From: Ensifer adhaerens
GTDB taxonomy: Bacteria > Pseudomonadota > Alphaproteobacteria > Rhizobiales > Rhizobiaceae
Direction of reading: 5' to 3'
Assembly (NCBI RefSeq): GCF_028993555.1
Contig: NZ_CP118611.1
Span: 421,001 to 485,000 of the forward strand
Length of the DNA: 64,000 bases
Shown: one piece after another, positions 26,779-35,931 of the stretch
Layout: each line of letters opens with the position of its first letter
Position numbering within the stretch: position 1 is the stretch's first letter
Translations under genes and position numbers: made by a program
The notes under the pieces: generated by a model
What the model was told of the DNA's origin: nothing
Database searches by the model: none
The model's input: the letters and a program-made list of their open reading frames with translations, nothing else

Positions 26779-29700
26779 TCAGAACCGCACCTTGACCGTG
26801 CCCTTGAACGTCGGTCCCCAGCCGGGAATGCCGCTTCTGAGCTCGAAGTCCTCGTCAAGCAGGTTGAACGCCGCCAGGTCGACTTCGATCTGCTTGTCGA
26901 AGGGCTCCCATTGCAGCGATGCGTCGAGCGTCCAGAAATCGTCAAGCGTTACCCCACCGGCCGGCCGCGAGCCGATATAGTTTGCGGCGATCGTCGCCTT
27001 GACATTGGCGGTGTTCACCCAGGTCAGCGCGACCTGGCCGGTGTTTTCGGGTACGAAGAGAAGTTCGTCCAACTGGTTGACGGTGTGCTCCTTGACGTCG
27101 GCCTCCGTATGGGCGGCCGTCAGGGAAAGGCCGAAACCGTGGCCGATCGCAAAGTTCGCGGTCGCCGCGACCCGATCCAACCCCACTTTGGCATAGTCCA
27201 GATTGATGGGGGACAGCGGGACATTAAGCGACAGCTCGCGCACCTCCTGGTGCTGGTAGTCGAGCGCGGTGAAAAGCCAGTTGTTCCACTCCGCGTCCCA
27301 GCGGAATGCCAGAGTGTCGGCGTAACCTTCTGCACCGAAGCGAAGCTGGTTGGGCTGCAGGGCGACGATTCCGATCGGAGCGAGAGTGGCGACATCAAAG
27401 TTCAAGCCATCGCGCATGGCGGCGGCCCTCAACCAATGGCCCTCCGCGGGCGCCCAGGCGATGCCGAGCTTCGGTTCGAGCCTGATGTTGCCGTCGTTGG
27501 CATCCTCGATATAGCGGGTAAACAGCGCGCCTTCTGCCTTCAGGTCCGGCGTGATTTCGTAGATTGTATCGATATAGGCCTTGCCGACGGTCTGCGTCGC
27601 TGACGTCGAGCCGGATCCGATGAAGGGTGTGTTGTTGCTGCCGACCCTCATCGCAAACGGATCGAAGATGTCGAACGAACTGTTGGAGCGAACAACGCCG
27701 CCTTCGATCCCGTAGCGCCAGGTGAAGTCGCCGTCTTCGTAGAGGTGGTTGATGGCGGCGATATAGGTTCTCTGCTTTTCCTCGCTGCGGCTCGTCGCGA
27801 GGTCCGGAAGCCCGACGCGCGAGGCGCTGACCTTCTCGTTTTCCAAGATATCCAGATCGGAAAAGAAAAGGGCGGCATTGGCGACGTTGCGATAGCCGAA
27901 GGTGTGGCTCCAGGCGACGCCGGACAAAAGGCGATCGGCCTTGTCGTCAAGGAGGTTATCGAGGCTCGTGGTCGGATAGTCGAGGACACTCTTGTCGTCA
28001 TCGAACTTGCCGTAATTGGCATAGGCGACGATCCGGTCGTCCGGTGTCGGCGAGGCGGTCAGATAGCCGTTGCCGCCGAGCAGGCGCGTTTCGCGCTCGA
28101 TCGCCAGACCCTGCCCGATGTCAATGGTATCGCGTGGCTCCTCCCAATGGAGGTTGCCGTAGACGCTGATCGGGAAGGGCGAAAAGGTGAGGCCACGCAG
28201 TTCCGCCTCGCCGATCCAGCCGGTGTGATCGTTGTCGGCGATGACGCCACCGCCCAAGGCGGCTTCGAAGAACGGTCGCTGGACTATGTTGGCCGTGCGT
28301 TCGCGGCTTGCCAGCATATGCGGTTCGATCAGCAGGCCCTGGAAGAATGCGGAGAAGCTCTGCGGGTTGGCGCTGTTGACGACCGGGCTGCCGTCGAAAT
28401 CATAGTCGTTGAACAGCGGGTTGACGCTGCCGCGGATCGCCTGGTCGACATAGCTCGATCCCGTGAATGGATCGAAGACCACATCACCGTAATATTGCCC
28501 CCACGCATTCAAACCCTGCAGCCGGAAGGCGTCGTTGAGCGTCGAACCGGCGTCCTGGTTGGCCCCAAGCGGCGCACTTTCGCCGCCGCGCGCCCGGGTC
28601 CGGCGCATGAGCTCCTGCGCGTAGCGGATGGCCGCATCGGAATCGTATTCATCGATCGCGATTGCAGTTCGCACCTGTGCAATCACCGGATCGTTCGGAT
28701 CGAGGCGATCGGCATTGTCGAGCGCCTGCGCGGCGGGGATGCGGTCGCCCTTTTCGTAATAGGCGCCCGCCAGCAGCAATTGGGCGTTGGAATAGGCGGG
28801 ATTGGCGGTCGAGCCCGCGAGCAGGTCGTTCAGAGCCTTGTCCAGCTCGCCCGTCTGCATGTAGTAGCGCCCGCGGGCGACGAGAGTGATGTCGAAGGAC
28901 GGATCGGCGGCGAGGGCCGCGTCGATCTCAGCCTTCGCCTCTTTCATCCGGCTTTCATCGAGATAGAGGATCGAGAGATTGGCGTGGTAAAGTGGATCTG
29001 CCGGGTCGAGTTCGACTGCTTTGCGGAATGCTCTTTCGGCGCCGCGATTGTCGCCCCGATCGCTCTTCGCCAAGCCTATCCAGTTCCAGATGGACGCGTC
29101 GCCAGGCGTGATTTCTACGGCGCGCTCAAGGTCCGCCAGTGCGCCGCGCCGATCATTTTCAATGAGCAAACGATACTTGGCCCGCGATTCAAGTGCGGTT
29201 GGATCGTCGGGATCGTTCGCAAGCGCCTTTTCAATGCCATCGCGCATTTCGTCGCGATCGTCGAGCAGCATGGCAAATTGCGCGCGCGCCGCCGGAAGGA
29301 ACGGATCGTTGGGATATTGCCTTTCCGCTTTCTTGATCGTCGCAATTGCCGCCCGGATGTCGGTGCGGAAGCCCGCGGTCCAGGCCGCGGCAAAGGCGCC
29401 GTAAGGCCCCGCCGCCTGAGACGGTGGCTCCTCGACCCGATCCGGATTTGCCAGAGCGCGTGCAAAGTAGCCGCCATAGGCAGCGACAGAGCGGCGATTG
29501 GCGTCGAGCCCGGGGGCGGCCTTGGCAAAGAGCTGCGCTGCATCGCTGTAGCGGTTCTCGGAGCCGGCAATCAGCGCTTCGACAAGATAGGCGCGCGCGG
29601 CTTGAGATCGGCTAAGGCCCAGACGCCGAGCCTGCTGAAGCGCAGCCGCGGCCTGCGCGCGTCCGTCGAACTGCAATCGGATTTCGGCGAGCGTCAGCCA

Positions 29701-30420
29701 ATCTTCCGCCGAACGGGACGCCTCTGGCTGGGCTTCGATCCGTTCGCGCTGATTGCGCATGTCACGCACCTTGAGCGATGTCGGCGGCATCAAGGCGAAC
29801 GCATCTCGCAGCGACAGATGGAAGAGCATCTGTTCGCGGTCCTTCGGCGTCACGACCACGACCTTGGACGGCGCCTTGCCGATCGCCGCGACTGCGCCTT
29901 CGCCTTGAGCGACGGTGACGCTGCCGAGTTCGTTGCTGAGTTCGACCACGCCTTCAAGGACGGTCAGCGAGGTCGTGTCGCCGGCAACCGTCAGCGTCCA
30001 GTCGGTACCACGAATGGCGGCGGTGGCCGCGGGCGTGTCGATGGTGAGGCCCTGGCCGCCGCGTTCCGCACGTGCCCAGATCGTGCCCGACTGCAGTTCG
30101 AGATTGGTGTCGCCATCCGCCCCCATGCGCTTGACGCGCAGCGCCGTGTTGCGGCCGAGCCGGATCTGCGTGTGGTCGGAAAAGAGAACCGCAAGTGCAC
30201 CGGTTGCGTTGGTGCGCAGCACGTCACCGGAAAGCAGATCCTGGGCGAGGTCGACGAAGCGCCAGTTGGAGACGTCGACGAAGCGAACTTCCTCGCCGGA
30301 TTTGCGGGCGATCACCGATCCGGCAACGGGCGGCGTTCGCTGAACCGGTTCAGCGAATACTATGCTCGGACAGAGTATCGCTGCCGTAGCAAGCCATACC
30401 CGAAGTCTTTGCCGCCCCAT
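26779..30420 (-). CDS. nsrA: FecR-TPR-outer-membrane beta-barrel sensor protein (NsrA-like)
   Basis: A 1213-residue exported fusion. Signal peptide about 1-23 (ends IVFA); FecR domain about 38-165 (LLSGDVLRTNATGALAVLF, AATAAIRGTDWTL); a TPR array about 235-605 (for example DLERAVEITPGDASIWNWIG, AFRKAVELDPADPLYHANLS); then a long aromatic-rich C-terminal part to 1213 with repeated amphipathic strands and a terminal TFKGTVKVRF, typical of a TonB-receptor-like outer-membrane barrel. The ATG at 30420 gives the signal; a GTG at 30438 is an alternative. Its cyclase partner follows. From memory, S. meliloti NsrA is an outer-membrane barrel next to CyaK required to sense a plant signal. Confidence 0.85.
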   Translation of the reverse strand: MGRQRLRVWLATAAILCPSIVFAEPVQRTPPVAGSVIARKSGEEVRFVDVSNWRFVDLAQDLLSGDVLRTNATGALAVLFSDHTQIRLGRNTALRVKRMGADGDTNLELQSGTIWARAERGGQGLTIDTPAATAAIRGTDWTLTVAGDTTSLTVLEGVVELSNELGSVTVAQGEGAVAAIGKAPSKVVVVTPKDREQMLFHLSLRDAFALMPPTSLKVRDMRNQRERIEAQPEASRSAEDWLTLAEIRLQFDGRAQAAAALQQARRLGLSRSQAARAYLVEALIAGSENRYSDAAQLFAKAAPGLDANRRSVAAYGGYFARALANPDRVEEPPSQAAGPYGAFAAAWTAGFRTDIRAAIATIKKAERQYPNDPFLPAARAQFAMLLDDRDEMRDGIEKALANDPDDPTALESRAKYRLLIENDRRGALADLERAVEITPGDASIWNWIGLAKSDRGDNRGAERAFRKAVELDPADPLYHANLSILYLDESRMKEAKAEIDAALAADPSFDITLVARGRYYMQTGELDKALNDLLAGSTANPAYSNAQLLLAGAYYEKGDRIPAAQALDNADRLDPNDPVIAQVRTAIAIDEYDSDAAIRYAQELMRRTRARGGESAPLGANQDAGSTLNDAFRLQGLNAWGQYYGDVVFDPFTGSSYVDQAIRGSVNPLFNDYDFDGSPVVNSANPQSFSAFFQGLLIEPHMLASRERTANIVQRPFFEAALGGGVIADNDHTGWIGEAELRGLTFSPFPISVYGNLHWEEPRDTIDIGQGLAIERETRLLGGNGYLTASPTPDDRIVAYANYGKFDDDKSVLDYPTTSLDNLLDDKADRLLSGVAWSHTFGYRNVANAALFFSDLDILENEKVSASRVGLPDLATSRSEEKQRTYIAAINHLYEDGDFTWRYGIEGGVVRSNSSFDIFDPFAMRVGSNNTPFIGSGSTSATQTVGKAYIDTIYEITPDLKAEGALFTRYIEDANDGNIRLEPKLGIAWAPAEGHWLRAAAMRDGLNFDVATLAPIGIVALQPNQLRFGAEGYADTLAFRWDAEWNNWLFTALDYQHQEVRELSLNVPLSPINLDYAKVGLDRVAATANFAIGHGFGLSLTAAHTEADVKEHTVNQLDELLFVPENTGQVALTWVNTANVKATIAANYIGSRPAGGVTLDDFWTLDASLQWEPFDKQIEVDLAAFNLLDEDFELRSGIPGWGPTFKGTVKVRF

Positions 30421-30584
30421 CTTTGTTACCGTCTCCACCCCGCCATGGATTCAGTGAATTTCGACCAGGTCAAAGTCAATAGTGTTCGAATATTCTAAGT
30501 TGTTTTCCAAGCAATGTGTCTTATTCGGGAAACAGCTTCCGCCAACCCTATTCGCGCGGCTGCAACATTTGGGCACCGAATGAG

Positions 30585-30609
30585 GAAGGGCGCCCAATGG
30601 GCGCCCTTC
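30585..30609. terminator. Strong hairpin between the GntR gene and the sensor gene
   Basis: An 11-bp perfect GC-rich stem (30585-30595 with 30599-30609) with a 3-nt AAT loop, 44 bp past the GntR stop. No T-run follows on either strand, so it may be a weak or factor-assisted terminator or an mRNA-stabilising end. Confidence 0.5.
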
Positions 30610-30652
30610 GAATTGCCGCGCGTGGCGGGCGATTATTGTCCGTCTCGAAGAA

Positions 30653-31339
30653 TCAAACGGAAGCTTTTACACGCTCCCAGGCATTCATCAGGTGACGGCC
30701 GAGAACCTCGGAGAGCTTTGCCTTGTCGCGGGCTTCGAGCGCGACGATCATTTCTTCATGTTCGGCAACGGCTGCCGCCCATTTCTCGGGCCCCTCGTGG
30801 CCGATGAAGCGGATGCGCTTCAGCCGTGTCTGCAGAATGCCATGCATATCGGCCAAGGCGGCGTTTGCCGCCAGCTGGACGATGGCGGAATGGATCTGCT
30901 GGTTGAGCTTGTAATACTGCAGCCGGTCGCCAGCGTTGTAGCGCTGGACCATCTCGTCGTGAAGTGCGCGCACTTCGGCGATGCCGGCATCGCTTGCCGC
31001 CTCGCAGGCGAGCTTGCCGGCAAGCTCCTCCAGCGTCTGCAGGACCGTCAGCATGTCGTGCACGTCCTTGGCGCTGAAGCGCTTGACGACGGCGCCGCGG
31101 CTCGGAACGAGCTCCACCAGTCCCTCGCTCGCCAGATACTTGATGGCCTCGCGCAGCGGCGTGCGGGACACGCCGAGCTGCTCGCCGAGTTGGCCTTCGT
31201 GCAGGCGGGTGCCCGGCGACAGGTCGCCCTCGATGATCATGTCGCGCAGGTGGCTGACCAGCGTGTCGTGCAGTGCCGTGCGCCTGATCGGGCCGGGGCC
31301 GCCATCCGGCCGTCTCTCCAGTGATGTGATTTCGTTCAT
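30653..31339 (-). CDS. GntR-family regulator (FadR/FCD subfamily)
   Basis: A 228-residue regulator: winged helix at residues about 20-88 (PGTRLHEGQLGEQLGVSRTP, LASEGLVELVPSRGAVV) and an FCD ligand domain from about 95, with metal-binding type residues (LHDEMVQRY, NQQIHSAIV, HEEMIVAL). It is divergent from the PdxA-like gene, so it probably represses the catabolic operon at 31.5-38.6 kb until a carboxylic or sugar acid binds. Confidence 0.86.
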   Translation of the reverse strand: MNEITSLERRPDGGPGPIRRTALHDTLVSHLRDMIIEGDLSPGTRLHEGQLGEQLGVSRTPLREAIKYLASEGLVELVPSRGAVVKRFSAKDVHDMLTVLQTLEELAGKLACEAASDAGIAEVRALHDEMVQRYNAGDRLQYYKLNQQIHSAIVQLAANAALADMHGILQTRLKRIRFIGHEGPEKWAAAVAEHEEMIVALEARDKAKLSEVLGRHLMNAWERVKASV

Positions 31340-31454
31340 TGTTTTGCTTCTGCACCTGGCGACTCGGCGTCGACCATCTGTTCCCGTTCGCGCCGATTGA
31401 ATCAGCGCTGTCTCATTAAAGCATGGAGACCGGCCGTTCCATCGTCAACAGAAA

Positions 31455-31463
31455 ATGCTGCAT
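31455..31463. promoter_or_regulatory. Candidate GntR operator
   Basis: ATGC-T-GCAT dyad in the 203-bp divergent spacer, with AGAAT repeats on either side (31466-31470, 31487-31491). It is short; proposed only from position and symmetry. Confidence 0.3.
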
Positions 31464-31542
31464 ACAGAATACAAAAGACTTGATGCAGAATTTTGAATAA
31501 CGTATGACGGTAGCCGAAAGAATGAAGCGGAGGACATCTCAC

Positions 31543-32586
31543 ATGACGACCAACGGTGCTGCCGGTAACGGCGCGCGTCCTGTCATCGCGCTCGCCATGG
31601 GCGATCCCGCGGGTATCAGCCCGGAGCTCACGGCAAAGCTGCTGGCGCTTTCCGATATCCGTGAAGCCGCACACATCATCACCATTGGCGATCGCAGGAT
31701 CCTGGATGAGGGTGCCAAGGCTGCCGGCGTGACACTCGACCTCGAGTCGTCGACGCTTGAGGATTTGGAAAAAGCCGGCACGTCGCGTCACGTTTTCGTC
31801 GATCTCGCGCATCTTGATCCTGCCGACGTCGTGCGCGGCGAGGCGACGCTTGCGGGCGGCACCTTTGCGACCTGCAACTTCCGCACCGCGCTCGAACTGG
31901 CGCATGCGGGCAAGGCCGACGCCGTCTGCTTCACGCCCTTCAACAAGAAGGCCATGCGTTTCGCCTACCCGGGCTATGACGACGAAATCCGCTTCGTTGC
32001 GGACGTCCTCGGCTTCACCGGCAAGGTTCGCGAGTTCAACGTTCTCGAAAAGGTCTGGAACGCACGGGTCACCTCCCACATTCCGCTTAAGGAAGTCGCC
32101 GACAACCTGTCAGTTGACGGCATCATCGCCGAGCTGGAGTTGACCCAGGCTTGCCTCAAGGAGGCGGGCTACGAAGAGGCGAAGATCGCGGTTGCCGGTC
32201 TCAACCCGCACGCCGGCGACGGTGGTAGCTTCGGCATGGAAGAGATCGATATCATCGAGCCGGCCGTCGAGAAGGCGAAGTCGCTCGGTTTCAACGTCGA
32301 GGGGCCGTTCCCGGCCGATACCGTTTTCGGTCGCGCGCTGAAGGAAGGCTACAACGCCGTCCTCACCATGTATCACGACCAGGGCCAGATCGCCATGAAG
32401 CTGATGGGCTTCGACAAGGGCGTGACCATGATGGGCGGCCTGCCTTTCGCGCTCTGCACGCCGGCCCATGGCACCGCCTATGACATCGCCGGCAAGGGCA
32501 TTGCCGACGTCGGCGCCAGTCGCGAAGCGCTGCTGCTTGCCGTGCGCATGGCGAAGAAAAAGGCGGCGCTCAAGGCTGCCGCCTGA
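31543..32586 (+). CDS. PdxA-family dehydrogenase (4-phosphohydroxy-threonine/threonate type)
   Basis: A 347-residue PdxA-fold enzyme: AMGDPAGISPELTAKLLAL near residues 18-36, CFTPFNKKAMR, SHIPLKEVADNL, the metal-ligand region AVAGLNPHAGDGG and MYHDQGQIAMKLM. Canonical PdxA acts in B6 synthesis, but copies in sugar-acid operons (PdxA2) oxidise and decarboxylate phosphorylated C4 acids such as threonate phosphate. With a TTT transporter and a DhaKL kinase downstream this is the likelier role. GGAGG lies 9 nt before the ATG at 31543, which beats an upstream ATG at 31504. Confidence 0.85.
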   Translation: MTTNGAAGNGARPVIALAMGDPAGISPELTAKLLALSDIREAAHIITIGDRRILDEGAKAAGVTLDLESSTLEDLEKAGTSRHVFVDLAHLDPADVVRGEATLAGGTFATCNFRTALELAHAGKADAVCFTPFNKKAMRFAYPGYDDEIRFVADVLGFTGKVREFNVLEKVWNARVTSHIPLKEVADNLSVDGIIAELELTQACLKEAGYEEAKIAVAGLNPHAGDGGSFGMEEIDIIEPAVEKAKSLGFNVEGPFPADTVFGRALKEGYNAVLTMYHDQGQIAMKLMGFDKGVTMMGGLPFALCTPAHGTAYDIAGKGIADVGASREALLLAVRMAKKKAALKAAA

Positions 32587-32662
32587 TTTCGCACGCTTTC
32601 ACGCAATAACGGCGCAGGAGGAGGTCTTGCGCCGCAGAACCACAAAAACGGGAGGACCCGAC

Positions 32663-33649
32663 TTGAAGAATACCGTCTCCATCGCATGCATCATGGCAGC
32701 CGTCTTCGGCGTTGCTGCTCCGGCCGCAGCCTTCGAACCCGAGCGCCCAGTTGAATTCGTCGTCACGGCAGGTCCGGGCGGCGGCACCGACATCTTCGCC
32801 CGCACGATCCAGGCGATCATCGGCAAGTACGAACTGATGAAGGCCCCGGTCGTCGTTACCAACAAGGGCAGCGCCGGTGGTGCCGAAGGTTTCGTCTACA
32901 CGGCGACCAACAAGGGCGACGCCTACAAGCTCGCTTTCGGCACCAACAACGCTTACCTGCTGCCTGTCCGCGCCAAGGTTCCCTACAAGGCGGACGACCT
33001 GACGCCGGTCGCGGCGCTCGCTTCCGACGAATTCGTTCTCTGGGTAAACGGCAAGGCCTCCTACAACACCGCAGCAGATTTTGCCGCCAAGGCGAAGGAA
33101 GGCGGCCTGAAGATCGGCGGCAGCCAGTCGAAGGACGTCGACCAGATCCTGACGTCGATGATCAACGAGGCGACCGGTGCTACGATCAACTACATCCCGT
33201 TCAAGAGCGGCGGTGAAGCAGCCGTCCAGCTTGCCGGTGAGCACCTCGACGCCAACGTCAACAATCCGAGCGAAAACCTCGGCCAGTGGCAGGCCGGCAT
33301 GGTCAAGCCGCTCTGCGTCTTCAAGAGCGTCAAGCTTTCGAACGAAACGAAGGTTGCCGGCGACAAGGCCTGGAGCGATATCCCGACCTGCAAGGAATCG
33401 GGCATCGCCATCGACAACTACTCCATGCCGCGCACCGTCTGGCTGCCGGCCGGCGTTGACCAGGATGTGGTCAAGTTCTATGCGGACCTGATGCGCAAGG
33501 TTTCGGAAACGCCGGAATGGGCAAAGTACCTCGCCGACACCTCGCAGTCGCCGTCCTACATCTCCGGTGACGACTTCAAGGCCGCCATCGAAATGGATGG
33601 TGCTGCCGTCGGCGAAGTGCTGAAGCGCGAAGGCTGGCTCGCCAACTAA
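32663..33649 (+). CDS. tctC: Tripartite tricarboxylate transporter binding protein (TctC/Bug)
   Basis: A 328-residue exported binding protein. It starts at TTG (32663) with GGGAGGA 6 nt upstream, giving MKNTVSIACIMAAVFGVAAP as a clean signal peptide cut near residue 23. The mature part has the Bug-family VVTAGPGGGTDIFARTIQ, VTNKGSAGGAEGFVYT and NYIPFKSGGEAAVQLAG. It should capture an organic acid in the periplasm and hand it to TctAB. A longer frame from 32468 lacks a signal and overlaps pdxA. Confidence 0.88.
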   Translation: MKNTVSIACIMAAVFGVAAPAAAFEPERPVEFVVTAGPGGGTDIFARTIQAIIGKYELMKAPVVVTNKGSAGGAEGFVYTATNKGDAYKLAFGTNNAYLLPVRAKVPYKADDLTPVAALASDEFVLWVNGKASYNTAADFAAKAKEGGLKIGGSQSKDVDQILTSMINEATGATINYIPFKSGGEAAVQLAGEHLDANVNNPSENLGQWQAGMVKPLCVFKSVKLSNETKVAGDKAWSDIPTCKESGIAIDNYSMPRTVWLPAGVDQDVVKFYADLMRKVSETPEWAKYLADTSQSPSYISGDDFKAAIEMDGAAVGEVLKREGWLAN

Positions 33650-33710
33650 GGGCGGGACAATGAGACGGGTGCCTTCAGGCGCCCGTCGTTCGCTTTGAAA
33701 GGTCACGATC

Positions 33711-34211
33711 ATGAGCGAGAACAGTGCGAATGGGGTCTCCCGCTTCGCGGTTGAGCTTGGCGTTGCTGCCCTGACCGGCGCCTTTGGTGCTGCGGTCTGC
33801 TACGGATCTCTCGATATCGGTGCGGGATGGACCGAATTCGGGCCGGAAGCCGGTTACTTTCCCTTTTATGTCGGCCTTTTGATCCTACTCGGAAGCGCTG
33901 TGAACGCGATCCACGCTTTCGTCAAGCATCGCGGCACGGGCGAGATCTTCATCGACGGCCACCGCGCCAAGGTGATCTCGTCGTTCCTGTTGCCGCTGAT
34001 CGCTTTTGCCGGCGTTTCCGCGTGGCTCGGCCTCTATGTCGGCACGGCGCTCTACATCGCAGGAACGATGTTGTTCCAGGGTCGCTACAAATGGTGGATC
34101 GCGCTGCCGTCCGGCGTCGCCGTCTCGCTGTTCTTCTTCATCGTATTCGAAATCGGTTTCAAGGTTCCGCTGCTCAAGGGACCGGTCGAGGCCTGGTTCG
34201 GGATCTACTGA
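33711..34211 (+). CDS. tctB: Tripartite tricarboxylate transporter small membrane subunit (TctB)
   Basis: A 166-residue protein with four hydrophobic helices (about 15-32, 45-63, 83-103, 128-150) and the TctB pattern GPEAGYFPFYVGLLILLGSA. It is the small membrane subunit that pairs with TctA for Na+- or H+-driven uptake. GAAAGG is upstream of the ATG. 61 bp after tctC and 34 bp before tctA. Confidence 0.85.
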   Translation: MSENSANGVSRFAVELGVAALTGAFGAAVCYGSLDIGAGWTEFGPEAGYFPFYVGLLILLGSAVNAIHAFVKHRGTGEIFIDGHRAKVISSFLLPLIAFAGVSAWLGLYVGTALYIAGTMLFQGRYKWWIALPSGVAVSLFFFIVFEIGFKVPLLKGPVEAWFGIY

Positions 34212-34245
34212 TCCCGACCGCCCACGTTTTCCCGGGAGGAACAAC

Positions 34246-35784
34246 ATGGAAAATATCGGTCTCCTGATCGATGGCTTCGGCCACATCCTCAGCTGGAACC
34301 ACATCCTGCTGATGATGGTCGGCGTCACGCTCGGCATTCTGGTCGGCGTGCTGCCAGGCCTCGGCGCGCCGAACGGCGTGTCGCTGCTGTTGCCGCTGAC
34401 CTTCTCGATGGACCCGATCTCCGCCATCATTCTGCTCTCCTGCATGTATTGGGGCGCACTTTTCGGCGGGTCGACCACATCGATCCTTTTCAACATTCCC
34501 GGCGAGCCTTCGTCGGTGGCCACCACCTTCGACGGCTACCCGATGGCGAAAGCAGGCCAGGCAAGCCGAGCGCTGACGCTCGCCTTCGTGTCCGCCGGTA
34601 TCGGCGCGCTCGCCGGCGTCGTCATGATCACGCTGCTCTCCGGCTGGGTCGCGAACTTTGCGCTACGCTTTTCGTCGCCGGAATATTTCGCGGTCTATTT
34701 CCTCGCCTTCGCAAGCTTCATCTCCATGGGCGCGCAATCGCCTTTCAAGACGCTCGTCTCGATGATGCTCGGCTTTGCGCTGGCCTCGATCGGCATGGAC
34801 ACGATCTCCGGCGATCTGCGGCTAACCTTCGACATCCCGACCCTTATCAAGGGCGTCAGCTTCCTGATCGCTGTCATGGGCCTGTTCGGCATCGGCGAAT
34901 TGCTGCTGACGACGGAAGAAGGCTTGCGCTTCGAGGGCATCAAGGCGCGCGTCAAGCTCGTCGAGATCGGCCGTACGCTGATCGAGATCCCGCGCTACTG
35001 GTTCACGATCCTGCGCTCGACAATCATCGGCATCTGGATGGGCATCACGCCTGCCGGCCCGACGGCGGCCTCCTTCATGAGCTACGGCGTTGCCCGCCGC
35101 TCGGCGCGCGACAAGTCGAAGTTCGGCAAGGGCGATCCGCGCGGCGTTGTGGCGCCCGAAACCGCCGACCACTCCGCCGGTACTTCTGCGCTGCTCCCGA
35201 TGCTGGCGCTCGGCGTTCCCGGTTCGGCAACCGCTGCCGTGATGATGGGCGGCCTGATGATCTGGGGCCTCACACCCGGCCCGATGCTTTTTACCGAGCG
35301 CCCGGATTTCGTTTGGGGCCTGATTGCCTCGATGTATCTCGGCAACGTCGTCGCCGTCTTCCTGGTGATCGCCACAGTGCCCCTTTATGCGTCGATCCTG
35401 CGTGTGCCCTTTGCGATCATCGGCCCGATCATCGTCGCCGTCATTTTCTCCGGCGCCTACCAGGTGGCGAACTCGGTCTCCGACATTTTTCTGGTCATCG
35501 GCTTCGGCGTGCTCGGCTATGTCTTCAAGAAGCTTGACTATCCGCTGGCGCCGCTGGTGCTCGCCATGGTGCTCGGCGACAAGGCCGAGGATGCCTTCCG
35601 CCAGTCGATGCTTCTCTCCGGCGGCAGCCTGAACATCTTCTGGTCGAACCCGCTGGTTTCGTCTCTGATGGCACTCGCCCTTGCGCTTCTGCTGTCGCCG
35701 CTTGTCTTCGGGCTGGTCGGCCTGGTTCGCAAGCGCAAGCATGATGCGGCCCACCCGCATGGTGACGGCAGCGCGGCGGCTTGA
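34246..35784 (+). CDS. tctA: Tripartite tricarboxylate transporter large membrane subunit (TctA)
   Basis: A 512-residue polytopic protein with about 12 helices. The family marks are GVLPGLGAPNGVSLLLPLTF near residues 31-50, YWGALFGGSTTSILFNIPGE and ALGVPGSATAAVMMGGLMIWG. The ATG at 34246 with GGGAGGA upstream gives the normal length; the frame continues upstream to 34006 inside tctB. With TctB and TctC it should import a C4-C6 acid used by the enzymes around it. Confidence 0.9.
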   Translation: MENIGLLIDGFGHILSWNHILLMMVGVTLGILVGVLPGLGAPNGVSLLLPLTFSMDPISAIILLSCMYWGALFGGSTTSILFNIPGEPSSVATTFDGYPMAKAGQASRALTLAFVSAGIGALAGVVMITLLSGWVANFALRFSSPEYFAVYFLAFASFISMGAQSPFKTLVSMMLGFALASIGMDTISGDLRLTFDIPTLIKGVSFLIAVMGLFGIGELLLTTEEGLRFEGIKARVKLVEIGRTLIEIPRYWFTILRSTIIGIWMGITPAGPTAASFMSYGVARRSARDKSKFGKGDPRGVVAPETADHSAGTSALLPMLALGVPGSATAAVMMGGLMIWGLTPGPMLFTERPDFVWGLIASMYLGNVVAVFLVIATVPLYASILRVPFAIIGPIIVAVIFSGAYQVANSVSDIFLVIGFGVLGYVFKKLDYPLAPLVLAMVLGDKAEDAFRQSMLLSGGSLNIFWSNPLVSSLMALALALLLSPLVFGLVGLVRKRKHDAAHPHGDGSAAA

Positions 35785-35871
35785 CGGAGCCGCCGCATCC
35801 CCGACCTCGTACAATTTCAGGAAAAGCTTGAAGCGGCTTTCCCTTCGCAGTTGCGTTGCTTCAAAGAATTG

Positions 35872-35908
35872 GATCATTTCATCGTTTCGCTGAAACGATG
35901 AAATGATC
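35872..35908. promoter_or_regulatory. 17-bp perfect palindrome between tctA and the TIM-barrel gene
   Basis: Arms 35872-35888 and 35892-35908 are perfectly complementary around a 3-nt GCT centre. It lies 23 bp before the next ATG in a 147-bp gap. The arms are AT-rich for this genome (TTTCATCGTTTC and its complement) with nested TTTC/GAAA steps. No T-run follows, so an operator or an RNA-processing/stability hairpin is likelier than a terminator. Confidence 0.6.
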
Positions 35909-35931
35909 GGGAGAATGGTGAGGAGAGAGCC

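Noticed and set aside
30421..30438. Possible cAMP-receptor (Clr/CRP) site upstream of the sensor gene
   Set aside because: Only one half-site (TGTTAC) is present; the second half does not match.
27745..30498. Plus-strand open frame of 917 codons over the FecR-TPR-barrel gene
   Set aside because: Antisense shadow; the minus strand has a signal peptide, FecR, TPR and barrel sequence.
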